Shown here: in pieces, positions 1 through 8,232 of the stretch
Position numbering within the stretch: the stretch's first letter is position 1
Layout: each line of letters opens with the position of its first letter
Assembly: GCA_039819665.1 (NCBI GenBank)
Contig: JBCBRM010000042.1
Coordinates: forward strand, 1 to 64,000
DNA: 64,000 nt
DNA from: JAWPMV01 sp039819665
GTDB taxonomy: Bacteria; Bacteroidota; Bacteroidia; J057
Reading direction: 5' to 3'
Position numbers and translations under genes: made by a program
Notes under the pieces: model-generated
Told to the model about the DNA's origin: nothing
Database searches by the model: none
The model's input: only the letters and a program-made list of their open reading frames with translations

Positions 1-954
1 TGGGAAATTCTTAAGGCACTGGAATTTAAATTCCCGGGTTTTTCAGAGTTTTTTGTGCATTGGCAGAAAGGAGAAATTGCGCTTCAAGAAAAAAATTGGT
101 CAGAGCTTTCTCATCAATTCAAAACTGCAATTTTAAGTCTCCCAGGACTTTTGAGACATTTGATACCTTTATTGGAGTCTCGCTACCAATTGGGAGTAAA
201 TGGCAACAAAACCGATGAACTATATGATTTGGCTCAAGTTTCTCTTGAGACGGGTAGTTGGTTGGAGGCAAAAAAACAGCTCTCAATTCTTCTGAGGCTA
301 TATGACCCAAGTTTTGATCTTTCTTATGAGCAGCTAAGCAGTCAACATGCTTTCTGTGAGAGAGCTTTACAATTCAACTTTCTTTATGAAAGAACCCAAG
401 AACAATTAGATACAGAATGTTGGGAAGTTGCCCATTCTAATCTGCTCAAATTGATAGAATGGTCATCAGAGAGACTTTCTCCATCCAAAGCTGAGCTTCT
501 ATTGATGCTTGAGCACTGCGAACAACATAAACCCAATTTATCATCTCAAAATATGTCTGATCACTCCATAGAATCCAATAGAGAAGAACAAAAGGGCCTC
601 ATAGTTTATAAACCAACCTCTCCTGCTGAGGTCAGGAGTAGGAATCTGGAGCCTCTTACTAAGGACCAGCAACAAGCTCCCAGACCTAAGACTCAGAAAA
701 AAAATGAAAAATATGTTGTAAATCAGCAAAGGAAGTACGCAGCATTGAATAGATGGGTAGGGATTTCCCTCTTGATATTGGCAATCATTGGCTTGAGCTA
801 CATTTTCCTAAAGATCGAGAAAGAGGTTCCGGTTTATGAAGTAAAGCAGTCCAAACGCCTAGATTTGGAAGATATGCCCATAGAAAACCCCATTGATCAG
901 GAGATAGACTTTGTCCGCACGGGCTCAATGGAAGATGACCTGGCAGATAAATAA
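1..954 (+). CDS. Helical, TPR-like protein with one C-terminal membrane segment (5' end cut by window)
   Basis: The frame is open from the first base, so the true start lies outside the window; a GTG at 55 is in frame but probably internal. About 317 residues are visible. Residues 1-180 look entirely helical, with short Leu/Glu/Gln-rich helix pairs resembling degenerate TPR units, though no canonical TPR signature is convincing. A polar Ser/Gln/Lys-rich linker follows. Then comes one hydrophobic segment (WVGISLLILAIIGLSYIFL, about residues 252-270) and an acidic tail of about 45 residues. This suggests a protein anchored once in the inner membrane with most of its mass on one side. I do not recognise the family and assign no function. 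The next gene starts 126 bp downstream on the same strand. Confidence 0.75.
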   Translation, partial: WEILKALEFKFPGFSEFFVHWQKGEIALQEKNWSELSHQFKTAILSLPGLLRHLIPLLESRYQLGVNGNKTDELYDLAQVSLETGSWLEAKKQLSILLRLYDPSFDLSYEQLSSQHAFCERALQFNFLYERTQEQLDTECWEVAHSNLLKLIEWSSERLSPSKAELLLMLEHCEQHKPNLSSQNMSDHSIESNREEQKGLIVYKPTSPAEVRSRNLEPLTKDQQQAPRPKTQKKNEKYVVNQQRKYAALNRWVGISLLILAIIGLSYIFLKIEKEVPVYEVKQSKRLDLEDMPIENPIDQEIDFVRTGSMEDDLADK

Positions 955-1080
955 AACCATTCATTTCTGCTGTAAAAGGCCCTCGTTTTCCCCGATCCTG
1001 AACACCTTAATGAAGATCTTAGAGGTATCGGTAAGATAATCTTCCGATACAATTACGTATTCCTCCATTTTTTGTAATCT

Positions 1081-1476
1081 ATGACTGCCGATCTACCGTT
1101 GGTATATTACTACCTTCAAGATCCTTTGAGCATAACTTTATTCAACGACCTGATCCCTGAGGTGAAACCTCAATTTCGACTGAAATTCCTTACTTCTGAG
1201 GAAAATCTTTTAAAGCTTATGCGCTATAAGCAAGCATCCCTTAAAATTATCCTTATAGAACTGGAATACAATCAAGAAAACCTTTCTCAAATTTTACGGA
1301 AACTTAAATCGAGTCCTTATAGTAAAGATATACCGATAATATTTCTTGCTGAGGATGTGCATGAAGGGCAAACAAAGGCCGCAATTGATTTGGGGGCATT
1401 TTCTGTTTTGGAGAAACCTGCCAATTCGGAATTTATGAAGACGATTGTTGAATTGATCAATATTCTTATTATGTGA
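1081..1476 (+). CDS. Degenerate response-regulator receiver domain (pseudo-receiver), stand-alone
   Basis: This 131-residue protein has the length and strand/helix order of a single CheY-like receiver. The conserved active site is altered. The usual phospho-accepting Asp at the end of strand 3 is replaced by Glu60 (context IILIEL). The Thr/Ser at the end of strand 4 is Ala90 (PIIFLA). The N-terminal acidic pair is missing (VYYYLQDP). The Lys-Pro pair after strand 5 is kept (EKP, Lys112). Loss of these residues normally means phosphorylation-independent signalling or a purely structural role; Glu at the Asp position can mimic phosphorylation. There is no output domain and no kinase nearby. The fold assignment is by pattern recognition and is moderately sure. 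Confidence 0.7.
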   Translation: MTADLPLVYYYLQDPLSITLFNDLIPEVKPQFRLKFLTSEENLLKLMRYKQASLKIILIELEYNQENLSQILRKLKSSPYSKDIPIIFLAEDVHEGQTKAAIDLGAFSVLEKPANSEFMKTIVELINILIM

Positions 1477-1880
1477 GAAGAAAAGTCCCGTGATTTTAAG
1501 CGAAAGGGTCAGGAGTAGCCAGACCAGCAATCGGTTCTCTAGCTTATTATTTTTTAGGAGAAATCCCCCAAGAACTAAGGCCTAAACCTATACTGCTTAA
1601 TGCCGAGGGATAAGAATACCATCAGTATTCTCAAGCTAAAGAGGATTTACACACGCCTCCATACCAATCCGATTACCTTATTATAAATATAGCCTTATAT
1701 CAAGTGATATTTCTGCTGCTAAAAGATAATCCTCTGGATAGAATTTAAATAAAGTTCACATTCAACATTTAAATACAATCTCAAATGCAATACTTGAATT
1801 TGAGGCTGTTACCTGATCTTTTCTTCTTAGTTTTTCCTATATAACTCAAGCTAAGCTCATGAGTATCTTTCTAAGATATA
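1477..1880. other. Noncoding stretch between receiver gene and terminator
   Basis: About 400 bp without a convincing gene on either strand. It is AT-rich and holds a short hairpin (agaatac/gtattct, 1613-1631). Because a strong terminator follows at 1881, this stretch is either a long 3' untranslated region of the receiver gene or contains an independent small RNA. I see no clear promoter that would decide. Confidence 0.4.
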
Positions 1881-1914
1881 AAGCCGGGGCAAACCCTTGC
1901 CCCGGCTTTTTTTT
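1881..1914 (+). terminator. Strong intrinsic terminator
   Basis: A perfect 12-bp GC-rich stem (1881-1892 with 1897-1908, arm aagccggggcaa) and 4-base loop are followed by a run of eight T on the plus strand. On the minus strand the tail is weaker (TTTATATC), so it may also help stop the leftward LEA-like gene whose stop codon lies 26 bp away. Confidence 0.9.
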
Positions 1915-1939
1915 GAATAAGCAGGTATAATTTCCTCCT

Positions 1940-2575
1940 TTATTCGCCGCCTTCTAATTTGTCAGTCGCCTCATCTGCTGCTTCCTCAACTGCATCGGCA
2001 GCTTCCTCTGCTACCTCTTCTGCTTTATCAGCAGCACCTTCAACAGCATCTGCGGCTTTATCTTTTAGATCCCCGGCAGCATCTTGGGCTTTATCGGCCA
2101 AGTCCCCTGCCATCTCTTTTCCTTTTTCCAGTGCATCACCCGCTTTATCTGCGAGATTGCTACCCATTTCTTTGGCTTTTTCAGCAGCATCTCCGGCCAT
2201 TTCCTTTCCTTTCTCAACTACATCTCCAGCTTTTTCAGCCAGGTTACTACCCATTTCTTTGGCCTTTTCAGCAGCATCACCAGCCATTTCTTTCCCTTTT
2301 TCAAAAGCTTTATCAGCTTCCTCTGCAATATTGGCAGCTACTTCTTTTCCTTTCTCCAATACCTCTCCAGCTACCTCCTGTGTCTTTTCCCAGGTCTCTT
2401 CTGCTTTATCTGCCAATTTGCTTCCTACCTCTTTTCCTTTTTCGTAGAGTTCAGCGCTGGTATCTACAACAGATTCAGCTACGTCCTCTGCAATATCCTT
2501 TGCTTTTTCGGCTACGTCTTCAACAACTTCTGAAGCGCTACCAAACATTTTTTTGATGGAATTCCAAATACTCAT
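1940..2575 (-). CDS. LEA-like/apolipoprotein-like repeat protein (Ala/Lys/Glu-rich helical)
   Basis: The 211-residue protein is almost wholly Ala, Lys, Glu, Asp and Gly, with no signal peptide or membrane segment. A short N-terminal helix (MSIWNSIKKMFGSASEVV) is amphipathic. The rest is hendecad/heptad repeats. The best-preserved unit is 29 residues (11+11+7), built on EKGKEMAGDAA and EKAKEMGSNLA, and occurs about twice almost exactly, with more divergent copies on both sides. This pattern is typical of group 3 LEA proteins and YtxH-like or apolipophorin-like helices that bind membranes or protect against desiccation and osmotic stress. That role is an inference. The coding DNA shows matching direct repeats at about 2100-2320. 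The acidic, Ala-rich C-terminus ends in EGGE. Confidence 0.8.
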   Translation of the reverse strand: MSIWNSIKKMFGSASEVVEDVAEKAKDIAEDVAESVVDTSAELYEKGKEVGSKLADKAEETWEKTQEVAGEVLEKGKEVAANIAEEADKAFEKGKEMAGDAAEKAKEMGSNLAEKAGDVVEKGKEMAGDAAEKAKEMGSNLADKAGDALEKGKEMAGDLADKAQDAAGDLKDKAADAVEGAADKAEEVAEEAADAVEEAADEATDKLEGGE

Positions 2576-2633
2576 GATGTTCTAGTTATGTGTTTATAAT
2601 TTCCTCTGTTAAGATTCAATCGAGGGGTTTGGG

Positions 2634-3155
2634 TCACTTAATATGTTCAAAAGGAGCCATTTGATCACCAATTTTAATCTCGAAATCTCCCGGCTCTACA
2701 ATCCACGCATTATCTTTTTCCACAAATGCGAGTTCCTCTATTTCGAGTTCAAATTTGACAGTTTTGCTTTCCCCGGCTTTCAATTCGATCTTTTCAAAGC
2801 CTCTCAAACACTTAATAGCCGGTTTGATGCTGACTACTTTGCCTGTAATATATAACTGAACTACCTCTTTTCCACTACGAGCACCCGTATTTTTCACATC
2901 TACCGAAATACTTAATTTCTCTTTCATATTGACTTTAGCTGGAACTGTGAGCTTGGAAGAGGTAAAGCTGGTATAACTAAGTCCTTGCCCGAAGGGAAAT
3001 TGTGAATTGAAGGAATTGGTAATACAGTCAATTTTGATTTGATCTGTTCCTGTATGGTAATAAGGAATCAGGGTGTTTTCAAATCCAGGTAGAAGATAAG
3101 CAAAGGTGGGGGAGTGTTGACGTATACTAGTTTTTATGTGTTTTCGTGAATACAA
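2634..3155 (-). pseudogene. C-terminal remnant of a glycoside hydrolase family 3 enzyme (beta-glucosidase type)
   Basis: The 173-residue frame matches only the end of a GH3 enzyme. It starts within the last part of the GH3 C-terminal domain (LLPGFENTLIPYYHTG, comparable to the usual 'YPRYPN.L..YDHK' stretch). It then has the hallmark FPFGQGLSYTSF and a complete fibronectin-III-like domain (GKEVVQLYI, LRGFEKIELKAGESKTV). The two catalytic domains, about 500-600 residues, are absent, and there is no room for them before trpS begins 93 bp upstream. The ATG at 3155 is probably fortuitous and the first ~20 residues have no family match. I read it as a deletion remnant. The frame has stayed open, so expression as a small beta-sandwich protein is not excluded. 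Confidence 0.8.
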
Positions 3156-3195
3156 TTCGAACTACTACACTACAAAACTATAACACAAGAACATA

Positions 3196-3227
3196 CGCGC
3201 ACTTTTACAATTATTTCCGTAGTTTCG
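3196..3227 (+). promoter_or_regulatory. Putative Bacteroidota-type promoter of trpS
   Basis: TAGTTTCG at 3220-3227 resembles the Bacteroidota -7 box TAnnTTTG. It is preceded by a T-rich stretch (acttttacaa, 3201-3210) where the -33 TTTG box would lie. It sits about 22 bases before the trpS start. One mismatch in the -7 box and a weak -33 make this tentative. Confidence 0.4.
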
Positions 3228-3248
3228 CCCTAAAATTGAAAAGAGCCT

Positions 3249-4247
3249 ATGGCACGTATTTTAACAGGTATACAGAGTACAGGGGTGCCACACCTGGGGA
3301 ATATGCTGGGAGCTATCCTTCCGGCAATTGAATTGGCCAATGATCCGGCCAATGATTCCTTTCTGTTTATGGCAGATATGCATACCCTCACCAGCATCAA
3401 GGATGCTTCGGTTATTCGTGAGAACACCTATGCGACTGCTGCTGCCTGGCTTGCTTGTGGACTCGATACAGATCAATCAGTTTTCTACCGTCAGTCTGAT
3501 ATCCCAGAAGTTACCGAATTGACATGGTACCTCAACTGCTTCATGCCTTACAGCCGCTTGCAGTTGGCTCATTCTTTTAAGGATAAAGCTGATAGAATGA
3601 AACTGGTGAGTGCAGGCCTCTTTACCTATCCGGTTTTGATGGCTGCGGATATCCTTTTGTATGATACGGATATTGTTCCCGTGGGGAAAGATCAGAAGCA
3701 GCATTTGGAATACACTCGAAATCTGGCTCAGGCAATCAATAGAGAGTACAAAAAAGATATCCTGATTGTCCCTGAAGTGCAGATTGATGAAAGGGTCATG
3801 GTAATTCCCGGTACGGATGGAAACAAAATGAGCAAGTCACGAGATAATACGTTAGTGATCTTTATGCCGGATAAAAAATTGCGGAAAAAGGTCATGAAGA
3901 TTGTAACCGATACCAAATCAGTGGAGGAGCCCAAAGATCCGGATAGCTGCAATGTATTCAGGCTTTATGAGCTATTGGCTAATGAGGAACAGATAACAGA
4001 AATGAGGAAAAATTATCTGGGAGGTAATTATGGCTATGGCACAGCCAAACAAGCTCTTTTTGAATTGATCATTGAGCAGTTTAAAGAGGAAAGAGAACGC
4101 TATAATTACTATATGGAAAATCTGGAAGAGGTGGATAAAAAGCTGGCGGAGGGAGCTGACAAGGCTCGAGCGGTGGCATTGGAAGTGCTTCAAAGAGTTA
4201 GGGAAACATTGGGTTACAAAAAAGAGGTTAAAAACCTATATTTGTAA
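3249..4247 (+). CDS. trpS: Tryptophan--tRNA ligase
   Basis: A cytoplasmic class Ic aminoacyl-tRNA synthetase that charges tRNA-Trp with tryptophan using ATP. At 332 residues it has the normal length for bacterial TrpRS. The HIGH-type signature is seen as TGVPHLGN (residues 11-18), the KMSKS loop is exact (193-197), and the tryptophan-site region with the GKDQKQHLE stretch is present. The C-terminal helical tRNA-binding part is complete. A deoxynucleoside kinase gene starts 3 bp after the stop codon, so the two are probably one transcript. Start at ATG 3249 matches the usual N-terminus just before the first Rossmann strand. Confidence 0.97.
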   Translation: MARILTGIQSTGVPHLGNMLGAILPAIELANDPANDSFLFMADMHTLTSIKDASVIRENTYATAAAWLACGLDTDQSVFYRQSDIPEVTELTWYLNCFMPYSRLQLAHSFKDKADRMKLVSAGLFTYPVLMAADILLYDTDIVPVGKDQKQHLEYTRNLAQAINREYKKDILIVPEVQIDERVMVIPGTDGNKMSKSRDNTLVIFMPDKKLRKKVMKIVTDTKSVEEPKDPDSCNVFRLYELLANEEQITEMRKNYLGGNYGYGTAKQALFELIIEQFKEERERYNYYMENLEEVDKKLAEGADKARAVALEVLQRVRETLGYKKEVKNLYL

Positions 4248-4250
4248 TAT

Positions 4251-4871
4251 ATGCATATCTGCGTTGCTGGAAATATCGGAGCTGGAAAAACAACCTTGAC
4301 TTATTTGCTTTCAAAGTACTTTGGCTTTGAATCATTGTTTGAGGAGAATGAGCAGAATCCATACCTCATGGATTTCTATTCTGATATGCAACGCTGGTCT
4401 TTCAATTTGCAGGTTTCCTTCCTCCAATCTCGTCTGAAAAAACTCATGCAAATCCGTCAAGATGGCAAGAATGTCATCCAGGACCGGACGATTTATGAGG
4501 ATGCTCAGATATTTGCGCCTAACCTGCATGCGATGGGTTTGATGTCCACCCGTGATTATGAAACCTACAAAGAGCTCTTTGAGACTATAGCCGATTTGGT
4601 TCAGCCCCCAGATTTATTGATTTATCTGAGAGGGAGTATCCCTCGTTTGGTAGAACAAATTCAGGATAGGGGAAGGAATTATGAAGATGCTATTCGCCTG
4701 GATTACCTCAAAAGATTGAATGAGAGATATGAAGCCTGGTTTGAGGCATACAGCTATGGAAAAAAGATAGATGTTGATATCGCAGAGCTCAATTTTCGGG
4801 ATAATCCTGAGCATTTGGGTATCATCATCAATAAGGTGAAAGGAGAGCTTTATGGTTTATTTTCCAAATAA
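4251..4871 (+). CDS. Deoxynucleoside kinase (dNK/dGK-dCK family)
   Basis: This 206-residue cytoplasmic kinase would phosphorylate deoxynucleosides to monophosphates in nucleotide salvage. The P-loop is GNIGAGKT (residues 7-14). The family's DRS-like signature appears as QDRTIYED, and an arginine-rich lid is present (IQDRGRNYE). The Asn-Pro-Tyr region near residue 37 resembles the substrate-site segment of the family. Length fits bacterial dAK/dGK enzymes. Which base it prefers cannot be told from sequence by eye. It starts 3 bp after trpS, suggesting co-expression. Related domains exist fused or paired in other Bacteroidota, but here it stands as one domain. Confidence 0.9.
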   Translation: MHICVAGNIGAGKTTLTYLLSKYFGFESLFEENEQNPYLMDFYSDMQRWSFNLQVSFLQSRLKKLMQIRQDGKNVIQDRTIYEDAQIFAPNLHAMGLMSTRDYETYKELFETIADLVQPPDLLIYLRGSIPRLVEQIQDRGRNYEDAIRLDYLKRLNERYEAWFEAYSYGKKIDVDIAELNFRDNPEHLGIIINKVKGELYGLFSK

Positions 4872-5029
4872 TCCAAATAAAAAATTATTTAAAATAAAAT
4901 TATTACCAAATATCCAATAAAAATAACCGTTGGATAGCTACTCCTTTTTATTTTGTAAAGAGAAGGTGACCTTAAAGGTCCATTATCTATCTCAAGTATA
5001 TATAATGGATAAGGTTTAACCTAAAGCTA

Positions 5030-6613
5030 ATGCGATACCTGGCTTATGTCACTACCTTTACCTCATTCTTCTTTTTTTACTTTTTAGCCTTTTCTCAAGA
5101 TCCTGTTCCCGGCGCCTGCGGTATAGTAGGGCCCAATCTCATTTCCAATGGTGAATTTGATGCGGGTAACTCAGGATTTACTAGTGATTACAATTTTTTT
5201 CCCAATAAGATCTGCAACTTCGGAGATTATACCGTCTCATCCGGGGTGTTTTATGATCCCATTGACAACTGTTTTGGGGATCCTACCTTCAATTTGCAGA
5301 CTATTTGGGCGGTAGAGGACAGAAATAGTCCGGGTGTTGGTAATTTTATGATTGTTGACCCTGCAGCAGCCAACGGAATTTCTGACCGTATTTGGGAACA
5401 AAGCGTGACTGTCTGTCCCAATACGGATTATGTATTCTCCATTTTTGGAAAAAATGTGTATTTCCTTGAGGCTGCTGGGTATTCTGGTGTTGATCCTACT
5501 TTCAACTTCACCATAAATGGAGTAGAAATTACAGATTTGTATGTAGATGGAGTTTTTACGGGTTCTTCAGTCGTGGATTTGCCTCGTCAACCTCAGTCAG
5601 AAGCGGGAGTTTGGAAGCAGATTTCTGGCAGATGGAATTCTGGCTCTGCCACTAGCGCTTTGATTACCATGAACAATCTCGTAGGGGTGGAGCAAGGAAA
5701 CGATCTCGCTATAGATGGAGCCTTTTTTGGAAGGTGTGGGAAAGCTAATGAAGTGGAAATATCGGCAGGTGCTCTCTCCCAATGTCTTGCAGAAGGGACG
5801 GTTGAACCTATTACACTGGTCGCGACTCCAGAGACCAATAGTTCAAACTGGGCCTATCATGAATGGTTGAAAGATGGGGTAGTGGCGCAAGCTGATAATT
5901 CAAATCCCATTCCTCCTTATACACCTGCTCCGAATGGAGATGGAACTTATTTCGCTGACTATGAATTAAGGGTTTATGATGATCCATTAGGATTAACCTG
6001 TGCCAGCGTAAGTGAGACCCTCAGCTTTCAGGAAGATTGCCAAACGATCTTTCCGGTTGAGTGGCTGAGTTTTGAGGCGAATGTTCAATTGCAGGGCGTA
6101 ATGTTACGCTGGACCACAGCTAGTGAGTTGAACAATCAAGGGTTTGAGGTGGAGGTCTCCGTGGATGGGCAGTTATTTAGAAAAATCGGATGGGTACATG
6201 GTTTTGGAAATAGTTCTGAAACCAGATCTTATAATTTCCTGGCGGATAACTTGTTGAGAGGAGATAGCTATTTTCGCCTAAAACAAGTGGACTATGATGG
6301 GGCTTTTGAGTATAGCTCTATTGTTCAAGCCAGCTTTGTTTCAGATTTGGCATATACCCTAGGTATAGCTCCCAATCCTATGCAAGAAGTATCATTTTTT
6401 CATGTAGAGTTGGATCAGGATGTTGAGGATATTCGCATGGATATATTTGACAGCTCCGGCAGAAGGGTAAGAGAGTACTATCAAGGACCCTTGGAGGGCC
6501 AAAGGCTCTATCAATTTCCTTTCAAAAAGGAAGATTTGTTACCGGGACTATATTTCCTGAGGATTCAGCACGATCAGTTCATCGGAACAAAAACCTTTTT
6601 GATCAGCAATTAA
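5030..6613 (+). CDS. Secreted protein with T9SS type A sorting domain
   Basis: The 527-residue protein has an N-terminal signal peptide (hydrophobic FFFFYFLAFS, likely cleaved before QDPVPG). It then has a large beta-rich region beginning NLISNGEFDAG, a start common to carbohydrate-binding-like jelly-roll domains in Bacteroidota. From about residue 341 is the 'PVEWLSF' pre-sorting domain (WTTASELNNQGFEVE, YFRLKQVDYDG). The C-terminal sorting domain begins near 444 (IAPNPM) and ends TKTFLISN. These features route the protein across the outer membrane by T9SS. The ligand is unknown. Its stop codon overlaps that of the convergent rlmD gene, so there is no intergenic space for a separate terminator. 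Confidence 0.9.
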   Translation: MRYLAYVTTFTSFFFFYFLAFSQDPVPGACGIVGPNLISNGEFDAGNSGFTSDYNFFPNKICNFGDYTVSSGVFYDPIDNCFGDPTFNLQTIWAVEDRNSPGVGNFMIVDPAAANGISDRIWEQSVTVCPNTDYVFSIFGKNVYFLEAAGYSGVDPTFNFTINGVEITDLYVDGVFTGSSVVDLPRQPQSEAGVWKQISGRWNSGSATSALITMNNLVGVEQGNDLAIDGAFFGRCGKANEVEISAGALSQCLAEGTVEPITLVATPETNSSNWAYHEWLKDGVVAQADNSNPIPPYTPAPNGDGTYFADYELRVYDDPLGLTCASVSETLSFQEDCQTIFPVEWLSFEANVQLQGVMLRWTTASELNNQGFEVEVSVDGQLFRKIGWVHGFGNSSETRSYNFLADNLLRGDSYFRLKQVDYDGAFEYSSIVQASFVSDLAYTLGIAPNPMQEVSFFHVELDQDVEDIRMDIFDSSGRRVREYYQGPLEGQRLYQFPFKKEDLLPGLYFLRIQHDQFIGTKTFLISN

Positions 6614-8034
6614 TCTGAGATTCTTCTGAGCAAAGCCACATTCTCGACATGAGCGGTTTGTGGGAACATATCTACGGGCTGTATTTTTAACAGCTCGTAG
6701 TTTTCTTTTAATAAGGCTATGTCTCGGGCCTGAGTAGAAGCTTTGCAACTTACATAAATGATGTGCTCAGGAGCCATTTCCAGAATACGATTCACTACTT
6801 TAGGATCCATACCTGCTCTGGGGGGATCGGCAATAAGGATTTCGGGCTTTCCATGCTCATGGATAAATTCCTGATTGAGGATCTTTTTCATATCGCCGGC
6901 ATAGAAGCTGAATTTATCCTCAAGCTGATTGAGTTTTACATTTTCCTTGGCATCTTCAATCGCTTCATTTACATACTCTATTCCAACTACTTTTTCCGCA
7001 TATTCAGATACAAAGATGCCTATACTGCCTGTTCCTGAGTAGAGATCATAGAGCAAGTTTACTTTTCCCTTTTCTCCCAAGCTTTCCACCAAAAACTTAC
7101 GGACCACCTCATAGAGTGCCTCTGCCTGTTTGGGATTGGTTTGGAAAAAGGAATTAGCTCGTATCTGAAAGGAGTATTTTCCCAACTTCTCGGTTATGTA
7201 GGATTTCCCTTTCCATACCTGAAAATCCAAATCCGTATAGGAGCTGTTTTTCTTGGGATTATGGATCCAAAGGAAATCTGTAACCTCAGGAAATTTCCTT
7301 TCTAAATGAGTAAAGACTGCTTCGGCTTTTTGTTTATCTCCATCAGCCAAAATGAGAATGACCATGAGCTCTCCTGTTGCAAGAGAAGAACGAAACACCA
7401 GACTTCTCAAACTACCGGTATGTTCCCGATGATCATAGAAGGGGAAATTATGTTCACGAAAAAAATCACGAACCTCATTTCGAATGTCATTAACAATAGG
7501 TAATTGAAGTTGGCAATTTTCAATATTGACGATCTTGTAAAAAACCCTCGGGACATGAAAGCCTAAGACCCTCTGATCTAAATTTTCGACAGGCCCTTCA
7601 TCTCCTGTCAGCCATTGATCCTTGCTGGCAGTAAATTCAAGTTTATTTCGGTAGAAGAGGTCTTTCTCACAAGCAAGGATGGGCAGTTTCTCCTGAGGCT
7701 CTACTTTTCCTATTCTGATAATGGCATTTTCTACATGCTTTTGCTTGTATTCCAATTGAGCCTTATAGCTCATATGCTGCCATTTACAGCCGCCACAAAT
7801 GCCAAAGTGCTCACAGCGAGGCTCAATTCGATGGGAAGAAGCTTCCTGAATTTCTTCAATGCGCGCTACTAAGGCCTTTTTCTCTTTGCGAAAAATATGC
7901 GCATGTACTTTATCCCCCGGAACAGCCTTTTCTACAAAGACAATTCTTTCGTTATGTTTGGCGATCCCTCTTCCATCTACAGCAGTATCTACTACCTCGA
8001 GTTCCGTATTGAAAGGTTTTATTCTTCTTCCCAT
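6610..8034 (-). CDS. rlmD: 23S rRNA (uracil-C5)-methyltransferase, RlmD/RumA type
   Basis: A cytoplasmic SAM-dependent enzyme that makes 5-methyluridine in 23S rRNA. Order of features: an N-terminal TRAM domain; iron-sulfur cysteines in CEHFGICGGCKWQ, with the fourth cysteine probably in NCQLQLP; the SAM-binding motif DLYSGTGSIGIF; the ADPPRAG motif; and the catalytic cysteine in YVSCKASTQARD. The frame extends to 8076, but the ATG at 8034 (MGRRIKPFN) is chosen because the 14 extra residues precede the TRAM domain and match nothing. This gives 474 residues, usual for the family. Whether the target is U1939 or U747, or both, cannot be told here. The gene converges on the neighbouring T9SS gene, sharing the bases ttaa at the two stops. 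Confidence 0.93.
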   Translation of the reverse strand: MGRRIKPFNTELEVVDTAVDGRGIAKHNERIVFVEKAVPGDKVHAHIFRKEKKALVARIEEIQEASSHRIEPRCEHFGICGGCKWQHMSYKAQLEYKQKHVENAIIRIGKVEPQEKLPILACEKDLFYRNKLEFTASKDQWLTGDEGPVENLDQRVLGFHVPRVFYKIVNIENCQLQLPIVNDIRNEVRDFFREHNFPFYDHREHTGSLRSLVFRSSLATGELMVILILADGDKQKAEAVFTHLERKFPEVTDFLWIHNPKKNSSYTDLDFQVWKGKSYITEKLGKYSFQIRANSFFQTNPKQAEALYEVVRKFLVESLGEKGKVNLLYDLYSGTGSIGIFVSEYAEKVVGIEYVNEAIEDAKENVKLNQLEDKFSFYAGDMKKILNQEFIHEHGKPEILIADPPRAGMDPKVVNRILEMAPEHIIYVSCKASTQARDIALLKENYELLKIQPVDMFPQTAHVENVALLRRISD

Positions 8035-8232
8035 GCCACAAAAATAAGGAGCCTTTAATCCCCATCCCAACGGCAAAATTATTTCCTGTTTAACATTGGC
8101 TTAATACTGGGCGTGAAAATTTTCGGAATAAATAAACAAAGACGGTTTTTCCTAAAATGAAATTCATCCTCTTCCGTTATAGACTTGATTTTGCTCGACT
8201 TTACTTTAATTTGTTTGCCTAAATAGAAACAC

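Noticed and set aside
1959..2556. Three long plus-strand open frames rich in Ser/Ala or Phe/Leu
   Set aside because: They are antisense shadows of the repetitive Ala/Lys/Glu gene; low-complexity codons keep the opposite frames open.
3146..3331. 61-codon plus-strand frame overlapping the start of trpS
   Set aside because: It runs through the trpS promoter region and out of frame into the gene; no protein features.
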